40,285 nucleotides of DNA from Gemmatimonadota bacterium (GTDB lineage: Bacteria > Latescibacterota > UBA2968 > GCA-2709665). The stretch covers positions 1-40,285 of the forward strand of contig JAPPNU010000009.1 of assembly GCA_028873695.1 (NCBI GenBank), written 5' to 3'. Below, one piece after another: positions 25,471-34,548 of this stretch. Every line of letters begins with the position of its first letter. The first letter of the stretch is position 1. The position numbers and the translations under genes were made by a program. A model generated the notes under the pieces. That model made no database searches and was not told where the DNA came from. It saw nothing but the letters and a program-made list of their open reading frames with translations.

Positions 25471-27900
25471 GTGATCAAGAATCTCCTGACCGTCGCAATC
25501 CGCAATCTACTGCGGAACAGATTGTACACCTCCATAAATCTGTCAGGACTTGCAATCGGGTTGGCGGGAGGCATCCTGATCCTGTTGTACGTCAACCAGG
25601 AGTTTTCGATCGATCGATTTCACACTCTGGGCGACCGGATTTACAAAGTGATTCGGGAAGTGCGCAAAACAACCCGTACTACCTTTGAAAGCGGAACCTC
25701 AGGTGCGCTCGGACCTGAATTGGAAGCGTCGTTTCCTGAAGTAGAAAAAACCGTACGTATTTGGCAATGGCGCGTGTCCGCACAATTCGGCGAGCGCAAG
25801 GGTGAGTATCAGTTTGCGCTGGTTGACGACGGCTTTTTCCGGGTCTTTGATTTCGACTTTATACGAGGCGATCCGGAAATCGCATTTCATACACCCAATT
25901 CGGTGGTCATTACTGACAACCTGGCGCTCCACCTGTTTGGCGACAATGACCCGATGGGCCGTTCTTTCTCAATCGAAAGCACCGTGTTCCCCGGTGAATT
26001 CACGGTTGCCGGAATCGTAAAGGAGCCGCATCGCTCGTCAGAACTACATTTCCAGATCCTCTCTACGACGGTAACGCCAGTCGCGGAAGTGCAAGATAAG
26101 TGGACAATGTGGCAGCCAATGCTCTCCTGGCGGCCGGTGAAGACTTTTGTACTACTCAAGGCAGGACAGGACCCCGAAATCCTGCAAACAAAAATGAAGA
26201 CGCTTATCGAGCGGTTTATGGGGGATGAAGTTGCGGCAAAATCGGCGTTTCATCTCCAGCCGATTCACCGCGTGTACCTGTATGGGGAGTCTGATTTTAT
26301 CCCGGCGAGCGGCGGCCGTATCCAGCGAATTTACCGGCTCGCGACCATCGGAATGATCGTGGTCGTAATCGCGTGCGTGAATTTTACCAATCTGGTGACT
26401 GCAAGGGCTGTCACCCGAAAGCGCGAAGTCGGTGTGCGAAAAGTGGTCGGGGCGCACCGCCCGCAACTGATGGTCCAGTTTTTGGGCGAATCTCTGCTCT
26501 TGACCTGCATCGCGCTGTTGATTGCCCTGGCGCTCGCAGATATATCCCTGCCTCTATTCAACCAATTCGCGCAGATCGATCTGCGCATCGATATGGCAAC
26601 TTTGTCGGCATGCGCGCCTGAAGTGATTGCATTGGCGATCCTGGCCGGACTCTCCGCCGGGACGTATCCGGCGTTCTTCCTCTCCTCCTTACGTCCGGCG
26701 AACGCATTGAAAGGCGGCGCGTTCTCGTCGTGGGGCACGGCGTGGCTGAAGAAGGGACTCGTGGTTTTTCAGTTTGGCATGTCCATTTTGCTGGTCATCT
26801 GCACCCTTGTCGTTTATCAGCAATTGCGATTTATTGACACAAAAGATATGGGGTTTACACGCGATCATATAGTCAGTTTACCCATTTTCGATCATGATGT
26901 TCTCGCGGAACCGAACCCGAAAAAACGTCTGTCGGCACGGCACCAGTTGGTGAAGCAGGTATTTCTCGAACACCCCAACGTCCTGAGCGCGTCGTCGGGG
27001 CGGTACAGAATTAAGGGATACGGTGGTAGGCCGCGCTTGCTCTGGCCCGACGGGGACCGGGCAAGAGAGCAGACGATTCGTGTCAACGAAGTTGATGATT
27101 CATTCTTTGAGACTTTCGAAGTCCCCGTACTCCGTGGTCGCGCATTCTCACCCGATGTAGCAAGTGATACATCGGAGGCGATGATCCTGAACGAGACAGC
27201 CGTGCGCCTGCTGGGCTGGGAAGATGATCCTATTGGGAGACAGATCGAGTCGCCAGCCTTCAAGAACCGGGCCTTGACAGTAATTGGCGTTGTCAAAGAC
27301 TACCGCAGCTTGTCACTGCGGGAAGAAATAGAGCCCCTGGGTTATATAGCGCGTTGGGAGTTTTTCCATTCCCTTTACCTGCGCATCCGACCGGAAGGGA
27401 CCGCGCAGACCCTGGCTTTTCTCGAAGCGCAGTGGCATCGCTTCGCGCCGGAGGAGCCGTTTAAATATCACTTTATGGACGAATACATGGAGTGGATCTA
27501 CCACAGCGAGAGACGCACCGGAAGAATGCTCGGGGTGTTTTCATTGCTGGCAATATTCGTGGCGTGCCTGGGGCTGTTCGGACTCTCGGCGTTTGTGGTC
27601 CAGTCTCGCACCAAGGAACTCGGTGTTCGTAAGGTACTTGGCGCTTCCACATCACATTTGGTGATGCTGGTCTCTCGTGAATTCCTTTTGCTCGTCCTTC
27701 TTGCCAGCGTCGTCGCCTGGCCAATCGCTTACTATCTGATGAGCGACTGGCTTTCAGGATTTGCCTATCGGATTTCCCTGAACGTCGTGCCGTTTGTCGT
27801 GAGTCCGACACTGGCACTTATCATTGCATTCGCGACCGTAAGTATGCAGGCAGTCCGCGCGGCTCAGTCCAATCCGATCGAGGCTTTGCGAGATGAATGA
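25471..27900 (+). CDS. MacB/FtsX-like ABC transporter permease
   Basis: 809 residues, starting with GTG at 25471. The family opening IKNLLTVAIRNLLRNRLYTS follows directly, and GGAGA lies seven bases before the GTG; an ATG at 25447 has no ribosome binding site. Two FtsX-type halves, each with a MacB_PCD periplasmic domain: membrane segment about 20-42, a large extracytoplasmic domain, three segments about 285-410, a linker, the second periplasmic domain about 430-680, and three segments about 690-800. The coupling motif (EVGVRKVVGA and ELGVRKVLGA) occurs once per half. Such permeases export peptides, lipoproteins or drugs or transmit mechanical force. No ATPase gene is adjacent, so its partner must lie elsewhere. 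Confidence 0.92.
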   Translation: MIKNLLTVAIRNLLRNRLYTSINLSGLAIGLAGGILILLYVNQEFSIDRFHTLGDRIYKVIREVRKTTRTTFESGTSGALGPELEASFPEVEKTVRIWQWRVSAQFGERKGEYQFALVDDGFFRVFDFDFIRGDPEIAFHTPNSVVITDNLALHLFGDNDPMGRSFSIESTVFPGEFTVAGIVKEPHRSSELHFQILSTTVTPVAEVQDKWTMWQPMLSWRPVKTFVLLKAGQDPEILQTKMKTLIERFMGDEVAAKSAFHLQPIHRVYLYGESDFIPASGGRIQRIYRLATIGMIVVVIACVNFTNLVTARAVTRKREVGVRKVVGAHRPQLMVQFLGESLLLTCIALLIALALADISLPLFNQFAQIDLRIDMATLSACAPEVIALAILAGLSAGTYPAFFLSSLRPANALKGGAFSSWGTAWLKKGLVVFQFGMSILLVICTLVVYQQLRFIDTKDMGFTRDHIVSLPIFDHDVLAEPNPKKRLSARHQLVKQVFLEHPNVLSASSGRYRIKGYGGRPRLLWPDGDRAREQTIRVNEVDDSFFETFEVPVLRGRAFSPDVASDTSEAMILNETAVRLLGWEDDPIGRQIESPAFKNRALTVIGVVKDYRSLSLREEIEPLGYIARWEFFHSLYLRIRPEGTAQTLAFLEAQWHRFAPEEPFKYHFMDEYMEWIYHSERRTGRMLGVFSLLAIFVACLGLFGLSAFVVQSRTKELGVRKVLGASTSHLVMLVSREFLLLVLLASVVAWPIAYYLMSDWLSGFAYRISLNVVPFVVSPTLALIIAFATVSMQAVRAAQSNPIEALRDE

Positions 27901-28169
27901 AAGGGAGTAGGATCAAGCCGGTGTTCCGACCATCCCTCGTTCTCTTCTTCTCGCGATACAGGCTCGGATCCATCTCTGGCTAAGATTTGAACGTGAAGAA
28001 ATCGACCTTGAGTCGGCCCGGTTCGGTTCCGGTATAGTATAGTCAAGGGCCCGGTTGAGGCAACGATGATCAGCCCGTCCTTCGCTTTCGCAGCCTCGCC
28101 GTAAGCGTACCCGGCTTTCAACCGATCCGGATTGAACTCATTCCAGAAATAGATGACCCGCAGAGTCAA
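27864..28169 (-). pseudogene. Possible gene remnant downstream of the frameshifted gene
   Basis: 101-codon frame with a TTG start that overlaps the stop at 28166-28168. The first 40 codons (LRVIYFWNEFNPDRLKAGYA and on) use GC-ending codons like real genes here; the rest does not, and the frame runs into the permease 3' end. It may be a decayed extension of the preceding gene or chance. No family recognised. Confidence 0.2.
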
Positions 28170-28460
28170 CCGGCTTTGTAAGCGCGAACCGGCAACTCGG
28201 TGGTTTCAATTGTGAAACGGTCAAGGCGAATAGACACCTTCTCGATGACAAAGCCCACGCCGTCTTCGTTAGCGTCCAGATCGACACTCACAACCTCGCA
28301 GGTTGTAACCGTCCAATGCGGCTGATCTGGTTGTGTCTGCCTCGTGACGCAGGTAATCTTCTCAGTGTAACCACGTTGTCTGCTCTTTCAGAATCTCAAC
28401 AATCGCACAAATGAGGTCGCTACGCCTCGGTTCCAAAGCTTCAATCCGAAGTTGACCCAT
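28166..28460 (-). pseudogene. Small gene after drmC, apparently split by a +1 frameshift
   Basis: From 28460 a frame encodes 32 residues beginning MGQLRIEALEPRRSDLICAI and stops at 28362-28364. The +1 frame overlaps it and is open from 28387 to a stop at 28166-28168, reading on through TEKITCVTRQTQPDQPHW and VGFVIEKVSIRLDRF to RAYKAG, but it has no ATG. Joined near 28370 they make a protein of about 100 residues with plausible codon use. It lies 57 bp after drmC on the same strand, and the upstream in-frame codons (SYVSPREMG) also look coding, continuing drmC's frame past its stop. Either a broken gene, a sequencing error or a recoded gene. Function unknown. Confidence 0.5.
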
Positions 28461-28517
28461 TTCGCGCGGCGATACATAACTGACGTGTTGGTGTAGTGCG
28501 GATGTGTCACTCGGGGG

Positions 28518-29315
28518 CTATGGTAGTGGCAACATCTGTAGATGCCCGTTTCGAATTAGAGAATGAAAATGTCTCTCTATCTGGCCCGCTACTTCAGGAG
28601 AATTGACGAGCATGCCAAGTTCAATGTTTCGGTCCTGCGCCGCCTCAGTGAAGTTGGCCGACGTCACCAGGGCTTCCCGTCCATCAATCACCACACATTT
28701 GGCGTGCAGTGCGCTGTGTACAGGGCCAGCGGGGGCTAACGACCTGGGGTCGTAGTACAATCGCGGCAGTCGTATTCCCGGCCACTCGTTTTCGATGAAG
28801 TTGTTGGCGAACCTGCCTACTACCTGGCTGTCGAGCGATGTGTCCGTCTGTTCACGACGCACTTCGAGGCAAAGGGTAGCCTCGAGGGATTCATCCGCGT
28901 CGAGTCGTTCTGCCAATTCCCGAAATACAGAACGCCCCTGGTAAACGGCATAGCCAACGGCCAGCACACGTTCTTTAGCCTTATTGAAAAGTTGCCGGAT
29001 TACGACGCCGGTGTCCCGAGCCGTGGCAGCGACATCAGGGCCGCTGACCACAATGTCTATCAAGTCGGATATGTTGGGGTTGACCTTCCTAAGCGCAGCA
29101 AAAGAGCGAAATATTAGTGCAATTTCAGAAGTCGAAACTTGCCGCTTGGCAAGTTTGTTGAGATACGCCGCGACCGAGGCAACGTGGCCTTCGGAAATGT
29201 GGGACTGCAGGGAGAGTTTGGTGAAGGGCGCCGTAAGGAGGTTGGATTCCAGCAGGTCTGCGAGCCTGACCAAACTCGGGTGGTCGAGGTCATTGAGCGC
29301 TTCGTAATCTATCAT
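28518..29315 (-). CDS. drmC: DISARM protein DrmC, phospholipase D-like
   Basis: 265 residues. One HxK(x)4D motif (His204, Lys206, Asp211, in HAKCVVIDG) followed by TSANFTEAA (Ser219, Asn221), the signature of the PLD/nuclease superfamily. A single motif means it would act as a dimer. The N-terminal part (residues about 10-95) is helical. In DISARM, drmC follows drmB and is the PLD-domain component, dispensable in some systems. The ATG overlaps the drmB stop (ATGA, 29312-29315). Size and order fit a class 1 DISARM locus. Confidence 0.93.
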   Translation of the reverse strand: MIDYEALNDLDHPSLVRLADLLESNLLTAPFTKLSLQSHISEGHVASVAAYLNKLAKRQVSTSEIALIFRSFAALRKVNPNISDLIDIVVSGPDVAATARDTGVVIRQLFNKAKERVLAVGYAVYQGRSVFRELAERLDADESLEATLCLEVRREQTDTSLDSQVVGRFANNFIENEWPGIRLPRLYYDPRSLAPAGPVHSALHAKCVVIDGREALVTSANFTEAAQDRNIELGMLVNSPEVAGQIERHFHSLIRNGHLQMLPLP

Positions 29316-31120
29316 GGATCGAGACCGGCGGGATCAAAGAATGCAGCATCCGTGGAGGCGACTGTGGGTATGACAAGTGCACGGTCGAGAAAGTCGTTGC
29401 GTTGTTCGCAGCTTGTCTCTGAAATCAACAGACAACCGTGACACGCGGCTCCAAGTAAGGGACGTCCCTCATATGATGCATCCGGCGCATGTTCGGCGCA
29501 CACAGGGTCGTTCGAGCACAGCAGATTATCGCGAAGGGCGCGACGCAGATGATCTGTGAAACGTCGGCCAGCTTCCACTAGCCCACCAAGTGTACCCTCA
29601 GAGTCTGAAGATCCCGTATAAATCAGAATTCCAAATCCGCCATCGCCAGCGTACACGCGTTCCCGAAGCGAAGTCGCCGGATAGCCGCAGTCAAGTGCAA
29701 TTGAAGTCATTAACATATGTGAGAACGAATGCCGCATGATAAATGGTAGCCCGGGGAAAACATCTCTATTGCGGTGACGTTGTTCTGCCCAGGCCTGCCA
29801 ACCAACTTCGATTTTCCGACCATGCGTTTGAACTTCGGGACGTTCCACCCACTTCTCAATCTCATCCTTCTTGAAGGAGACGAATACGCCCTCGCCGCGG
29901 TTCTCAACTGCAGGCAACCATGTGATCGTCTCGGCCAAAGCTGCTCTGGTTACATCAAGGTCAATCTCTCCGTCTTTATCTGGATTGACCGCCTCAAAAC
30001 GTGTGAATCCGAGCAGGGCCATTACCTCGCGCAATCGATGTACCAGCACCAGATTGTCGATTGGGGCCAGGAGAAGATCGCTTTCGGGATCCCACGCCGC
30101 ACGTGGCAAGGTTTCAGCATGAAATGTGGATCTGGGATCGTTTTCGCCAATACAATCATCGCTCGTGTTGAAAATCTCGAATTCGGCGATCTTGACCGGT
30201 ACATCCTCTCTGTGGCCCCCACCTTTTTGCCGCTCATACTCAGCTATTACAGTCTCGTCACTTATACCGTCGAAAGCGGCATTCAGCTCGGGGACCGCCC
30301 GGAAGTTTAAGAGCATATTAAGGTCATCAGTCGTTTTCAGGCGTTCATAATGACGTTCTACCGTAGATGCCAGTCCTGCATCGAACTCCGGCAATGAGAT
30401 AACACTCATTACCTGTGGAAAATACGCGTTGCTCGCTGTCCGTACCAATAGGCGAAAGGGTTCGGTGCATTTCTCACGCGCATATTGCCCGATCCACGGG
30501 CGGTTGCCGGAGCATTGACCGAGTGGACTGGTACTGATATCCAATGCCTCGTAGAGCGCGCGTTCCTCACCGCAATCGCATACACCATATATGTCGGAGA
30601 TATCACCACTGGTACCACGTTCTTCCAGCCACAGGGGACGCTGGCACGTATTACCACTCTTGTGGACAAAAGAACGCCAATCCAGATCGTTAATGTGACC
30701 TCGTCTGCAACCGCAGACAAAACGCACCGGTACAACTGGTTGGCGCCTTCCATCCTCATCTATGAAACGCCCCTTTTGCAGAAGATCCCATCGAACCAGG
30801 CGCCGCTGTCGCCACTGGTCGTTTCGTGGCGACTGTGCTGATTTCCTGACAATAAACCAGGTGGGGAAAATACGCGCGCCAATTGGAGCGATCTGTGTAT
30901 TATTCTCTTCATGTCGCGGTGGCGTGTAAAGTTCGAGACTTGGCACATCGAGCAGTTGGCAAAGTTTGGCGACCAGGCGCGTTTCTTCGATCTTTTCGCG
31001 GCGTCGGAATGACCAGTCCTGCAAACCGGATACGATTACCGAATAATCGGGTAGGTCAATCATCGATCCTGGTCCGTACGTTGTGATTAATTGACTATGA
31101 CCGATGAAATTTTCAGCCAT
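29312..31120 (-). CDS. drmB: DISARM protein DrmB, DUF1998
   Basis: 602 residues. Begins with the characteristic GHSQLITTYGPGSMIDLPDYS, followed by a Cys-rich segment (FVCGCRRGH, then VCDCGEE) that may bind zinc. The C-terminal DUF1998 module holds RHSFSHMLMTSIALDCGYP, ERVYAGDGGFGILIYTGSSD and EGTLGGLVE, then four Cys-containing motifs (LLCSNDPVCAEH, GAACHGC, TSCEQRN) for another metal site. DrmB forms a complex with DrmA that binds DNA and blocks phage. GAGGG six bases before the ATG supports the start, and this Shine-Dalgarno site lies in the 9-bp gap after drmA. Confidence 0.95.
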   Translation of the reverse strand: MAENFIGHSQLITTYGPGSMIDLPDYSVIVSGLQDWSFRRREKIEETRLVAKLCQLLDVPSLELYTPPRHEENNTQIAPIGARIFPTWFIVRKSAQSPRNDQWRQRRLVRWDLLQKGRFIDEDGRRQPVVPVRFVCGCRRGHINDLDWRSFVHKSGNTCQRPLWLEERGTSGDISDIYGVCDCGEERALYEALDISTSPLGQCSGNRPWIGQYAREKCTEPFRLLVRTASNAYFPQVMSVISLPEFDAGLASTVERHYERLKTTDDLNMLLNFRAVPELNAAFDGISDETVIAEYERQKGGGHREDVPVKIAEFEIFNTSDDCIGENDPRSTFHAETLPRAAWDPESDLLLAPIDNLVLVHRLREVMALLGFTRFEAVNPDKDGEIDLDVTRAALAETITWLPAVENRGEGVFVSFKKDEIEKWVERPEVQTHGRKIEVGWQAWAEQRHRNRDVFPGLPFIMRHSFSHMLMTSIALDCGYPATSLRERVYAGDGGFGILIYTGSSDSEGTLGGLVEAGRRFTDHLRRALRDNLLCSNDPVCAEHAPDASYEGRPLLGAACHGCLLISETSCEQRNDFLDRALVIPTVASTDAAFFDPAGLDP

Positions 31121-31129
31121 TGAAATCCC

Positions 31130-34100
31130 TCAATTGATGTCTTGCCCATCGGGTGTCTTAAGACCTAGAAGTGCAATTGGTTCCACGTCTCGCAGGGATC
31201 GAGGAGCGCGGAATCGAAGTTGGGTCTCATTGAGAGTGTCCCGTTCCGGATCGATCATCTCACGCAAGAGCGGAACAGAAACTCCGCTATTGCGTTCATT
31301 CGAATATCCAAAAGTGACTCCGCCTTCTCCAGCGTTGTGAGCGAGCTTAGCCCAGTCGTCAATCAGGCTTTGTACGCGGCCTCGAACAAAATTCACGAAA
31401 TCTTCTGGTAGACCGTCGACATGACTCCCCGCCCTTTCGCTTACTGCTCTGGCGATCTCCTTTGTTTCTGTATCGAAGTCTTCCACATTCTTAGCTTCGG
31501 CAATTTCCGTAAGCTCTGGAATACCGAGACGTGCCAGCGCAACGACAACAGCGGGTAAACCACGGTCCATCGCACGAGGCGAAAACGGTGTTACGCTTGT
31601 CGCTTCTACGCCCTTGTAGAAAGACTCGTGATAGCTGGCGAATCGTTCATAGTGTGAGCGATCGCGTGGTTTGTGTATGTTCAATAGTGTCACTACGAGA
31701 CCTGGTCGACTCGGATCGCGACCGACTCGACTGGTAGCCTGTATGTATTCCGATGTGGTTTTCGGTTGACCAGAAACAACCATCATGCCGAGCCGCGTAA
31801 TATCCAGCCCAACCGAGATCATATTGGTGGCCAATGCGACATCAACACTTCCGTCTTCATCGAAGTCCAGGGCAAGTTTCCGCTTGGCATCAGCTACGGC
31901 GGCGGTTCCAACTCGCGAAGTCAGTTCGACCGGCTCGATCGCAATGTGCCGATTGTCAAACAGCCCGGCCGTTTCGCCGATGCGTTTACGGGTGGCGTAA
32001 GTCTGCAACCGCGAGCTGATTTCGTCCTCGACGATCCGTCGCGCATTGCCAAGCTCTCTTAGCGCATTGAAATATGCGACTGCCGTCATATAGGGATCGG
32101 CGGGGTTGGGTGGTTTCGTGTGTTCGTTTTTCTTCCAGGCTGCCTGCGCTGCAGCCATCAGTGTGGTCATGCTGCGCAAAAAAACGACCTTCGGGCCACG
32201 ACCCTGTGCGGCAATGCCAAGATAGAGGCGCCTGTTCATTTCCGATGTCGCTGCATGTCTTGCAAAGAATGAGTCCCGTCGGCAGATACCAGGCGAAGGA
32301 AATACGTCAATCAGAGACCGATTGAAAAGGGCACGGACCTGTTTGGCTGCCATACGAACCGTTGCTGTCGATGCGATGACCTTCGGTCGGACTTCCTTGT
32401 CATCGACGCGCAATTTGCACAGATGATCGATTGCTGTCTCGTATAGTCCTGCCATTGTGCCGAGCGGTCCGGAGATCAAATGCAGTTCGTCCTGTATGAT
32501 TAGATCAGGAGGCATCGGATTGTCTTGGTCATGTCCACGGAAGAACTTTGCGGTATTGCCATTCCATGGTAACGAAGCGAATTTATCCGCCGTCGCGATC
32601 ATGAATGCAGGCAAGCGGTCGTAAATTGGCTCATCGACCGCAACAATTGGGAGATTCCGTCTCCCAGCGAAATCGCAGCGTCGGTTGGCACATCGCACCA
32701 ACAGGTTTTGCGGATTGTCAATGTTTGGTTCCAGGTGGAACGAATATCTGTTGAACTCTTTGCCGCACCATGGGCATTGCTCAAGTGGTACCGGCGGTTC
32801 ACGCGTAGTATCTTGCTTAAACCTCAGTGTCTTCACGCGGGCGGTCTGATCGCTTCTGTTGTCCTTGCTACCCATGTAATTCGGTGTCGCCGCGCGTCCA
32901 ACCCAGAGTGCGATCTCAAAAGGCCATGTGCCGAGCGTATCTGGCGCCTTTTCGCGTTCGAGTTCAAGCGCACAGATCACCGCAGCGGCTCGGCCAAGCT
33001 GGTCAAGAGTTAGGAGTCGCAACGTATAGCGCATCAGCACGGAAAGTCCGCGATGGGCAGGATCAGGATTGCGTAAGCGTCGAAGAACAAGCGTAAACGC
33101 AGCAAGTCCGAGATAGGCTTCGGTCTTCCCGCCACCTGTTGGAAAAAACAGCAGATCTACGATTTCGCGCTCAATATGCGCAGGCTCGGCGATTCCGCGT
33201 AAATTCATCAGGATGTAAGCAAGCTGGAACGGGCGCCATTCAGGTGGATCGACCTTTTTCGGGTCCACACCTTCCTCCTGCGCTCGACGACGACGCGCTG
33301 AAGACGCCATAGCGCGGTTGGCGATGCGGAAAGCTTCCAGCACATCCGGATCCGAAAGCAGAGCGATCCCTGTCTCGATGCGGTTCGCTGCTTGACCTGC
33401 GCGCGTCACCAGATTCTGGGCGACCTCTCTGCGCCGACCGTTCAATGCTTGCATCTCTTTACTCTGATTATCGATCCAGTTGCGATACTGCGTTACCAAT
33501 GGACCCAGCACCCCACGGGCGACCGTCGCGTTGTCCAACGAACCCAGATTCTCCATCCCGAATTCAACATTGTCGATCGGCGAAGGTTCTACACGATCAA
33601 CAAAAGCTCGCGGAATCCATTCTGTGTGTACGCGTCGGCATTTGTCATCTGCGATCTCGGCGCGACTTGAAACATTGTGACCGACGGCATATTCGAATAC
33701 ATCGCTATAGTGCAAATCCGCGACACGCTCGTCCCAGTCTGCGCTTTCGAGGCCGCGCGGATCCGGACGCGGAACAAAGGGCCGATCAGCTTCAATACCC
33801 ATTGCGACTTGAAAAGCAAAAGCGGTGTCTTGTAGATCACTGCGATCCTCGGGTGTACGGCGATTTACGACAAATGCTGAGATCGCCCGGGCGTTCAAGA
33901 CATCGTCGAATGTCTGAACCCTGGTCGATCGGACAAGGCAGACAATCTCCAGGCCATTGCTATCAGGGACCTCAAATGTTGCTGGTTTGTCAGACTTGAC
34001 ATCGGCAAGGTCAATTGTTACCGCTTCAGTACGCGATCGGCGAACCCAGGGCGAAAAGCGTCGCTGGGAAAATCCGTTGTCTCCGTTATTCTTGCCATCA

Positions 34101-34531
34101 GCAGACGATGCTTCGCCTTCGGAAACGGCACTTTCTTCTTCGTAGGATTCGGGCTCATAATCGCCCCACGAGACCTCGACATCAAGACGCGTTGTCTCTT
34201 CATCCACGATAATGCTTAACCCGATCGACGAGGGTAGGAAGTTTTGTTTTCCACTGCCGCGGTCGGGCGTACTCGAATCATCGCTTCCATGGACCTGATC
34301 GACCGCCTCGTCTAATTCCTCCTCGTTGTCCTGTGCCCGCTGCACATCAGGTGCATTGGTGGGCACGAGAAACCCCGTGAGATACCAGCGCGAGGGTGCT
34401 TGCGGCAAACGCTCATTTTGCAATTCCGCATCCTGCGGTCGCGGGCCAATTAGATCGAGCCGCAGTGCGTTTGTCAAATAATCCCTAACTGAGATACTAT
34501 CGGCCATTGGTAAAGTTGTATCTGGAGTCAT
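31130..34531 (-). CDS. drmA: DISARM protein DrmA, SF2 helicase
   Basis: 1133 residues. An N-terminal region (about 1-400) includes an acidic stretch (EEELDEAVDQ) and low-complexity Ser/Glu segments. Helicase core: FFPTGGGKTEAYLGL (Walker A, about 463-470), a zinc-finger-like insert CPWCGKEF ... CANRRCDF, QDELHLISGPLG (DExH box, about 681), STATVRM, and the second RecA lobe with ATNMISVGLDITRLGMMVV and QATSRVGRDPSRPG (motif VI, about 929-940). With DrmB it forms the core DNA-engaging complex of DISARM. AGGTGG four bases before the ATG at 34531 supports the start; drmMI ends 17 bp upstream. Confidence 0.94.
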   Translation of the reverse strand: MTPDTTLPMADSISVRDYLTNALRLDLIGPRPQDAELQNERLPQAPSRWYLTGFLVPTNAPDVQRAQDNEEELDEAVDQVHGSDDSSTPDRGSGKQNFLPSSIGLSIIVDEETTRLDVEVSWGDYEPESYEEESAVSEGEASSADGKNNGDNGFSQRRFSPWVRRSRTEAVTIDLADVKSDKPATFEVPDSNGLEIVCLVRSTRVQTFDDVLNARAISAFVVNRRTPEDRSDLQDTAFAFQVAMGIEADRPFVPRPDPRGLESADWDERVADLHYSDVFEYAVGHNVSSRAEIADDKCRRVHTEWIPRAFVDRVEPSPIDNVEFGMENLGSLDNATVARGVLGPLVTQYRNWIDNQSKEMQALNGRRREVAQNLVTRAGQAANRIETGIALLSDPDVLEAFRIANRAMASSARRRRAQEEGVDPKKVDPPEWRPFQLAYILMNLRGIAEPAHIEREIVDLLFFPTGGGKTEAYLGLAAFTLVLRRLRNPDPAHRGLSVLMRYTLRLLTLDQLGRAAAVICALELEREKAPDTLGTWPFEIALWVGRAATPNYMGSKDNRSDQTARVKTLRFKQDTTREPPVPLEQCPWCGKEFNRYSFHLEPNIDNPQNLLVRCANRRCDFAGRRNLPIVAVDEPIYDRLPAFMIATADKFASLPWNGNTAKFFRGHDQDNPMPPDLIIQDELHLISGPLGTMAGLYETAIDHLCKLRVDDKEVRPKVIASTATVRMAAKQVRALFNRSLIDVFPSPGICRRDSFFARHAATSEMNRRLYLGIAAQGRGPKVVFLRSMTTLMAAAQAAWKKNEHTKPPNPADPYMTAVAYFNALRELGNARRIVEDEISSRLQTYATRKRIGETAGLFDNRHIAIEPVELTSRVGTAAVADAKRKLALDFDEDGSVDVALATNMISVGLDITRLGMMVVSGQPKTTSEYIQATSRVGRDPSRPGLVVTLLNIHKPRDRSHYERFASYHESFYKGVEATSVTPFSPRAMDRGLPAVVVALARLGIPELTEIAEAKNVEDFDTETKEIARAVSERAGSHVDGLPEDFVNFVRGRVQSLIDDWAKLAHNAGEGGVTFGYSNERNSGVSVPLLREMIDPERDTLNETQLRFRAPRSLRDVEPIALLGLKTPDGQDIN

Positions 34532-34548
34532 AATACCACCTTTTCTAA

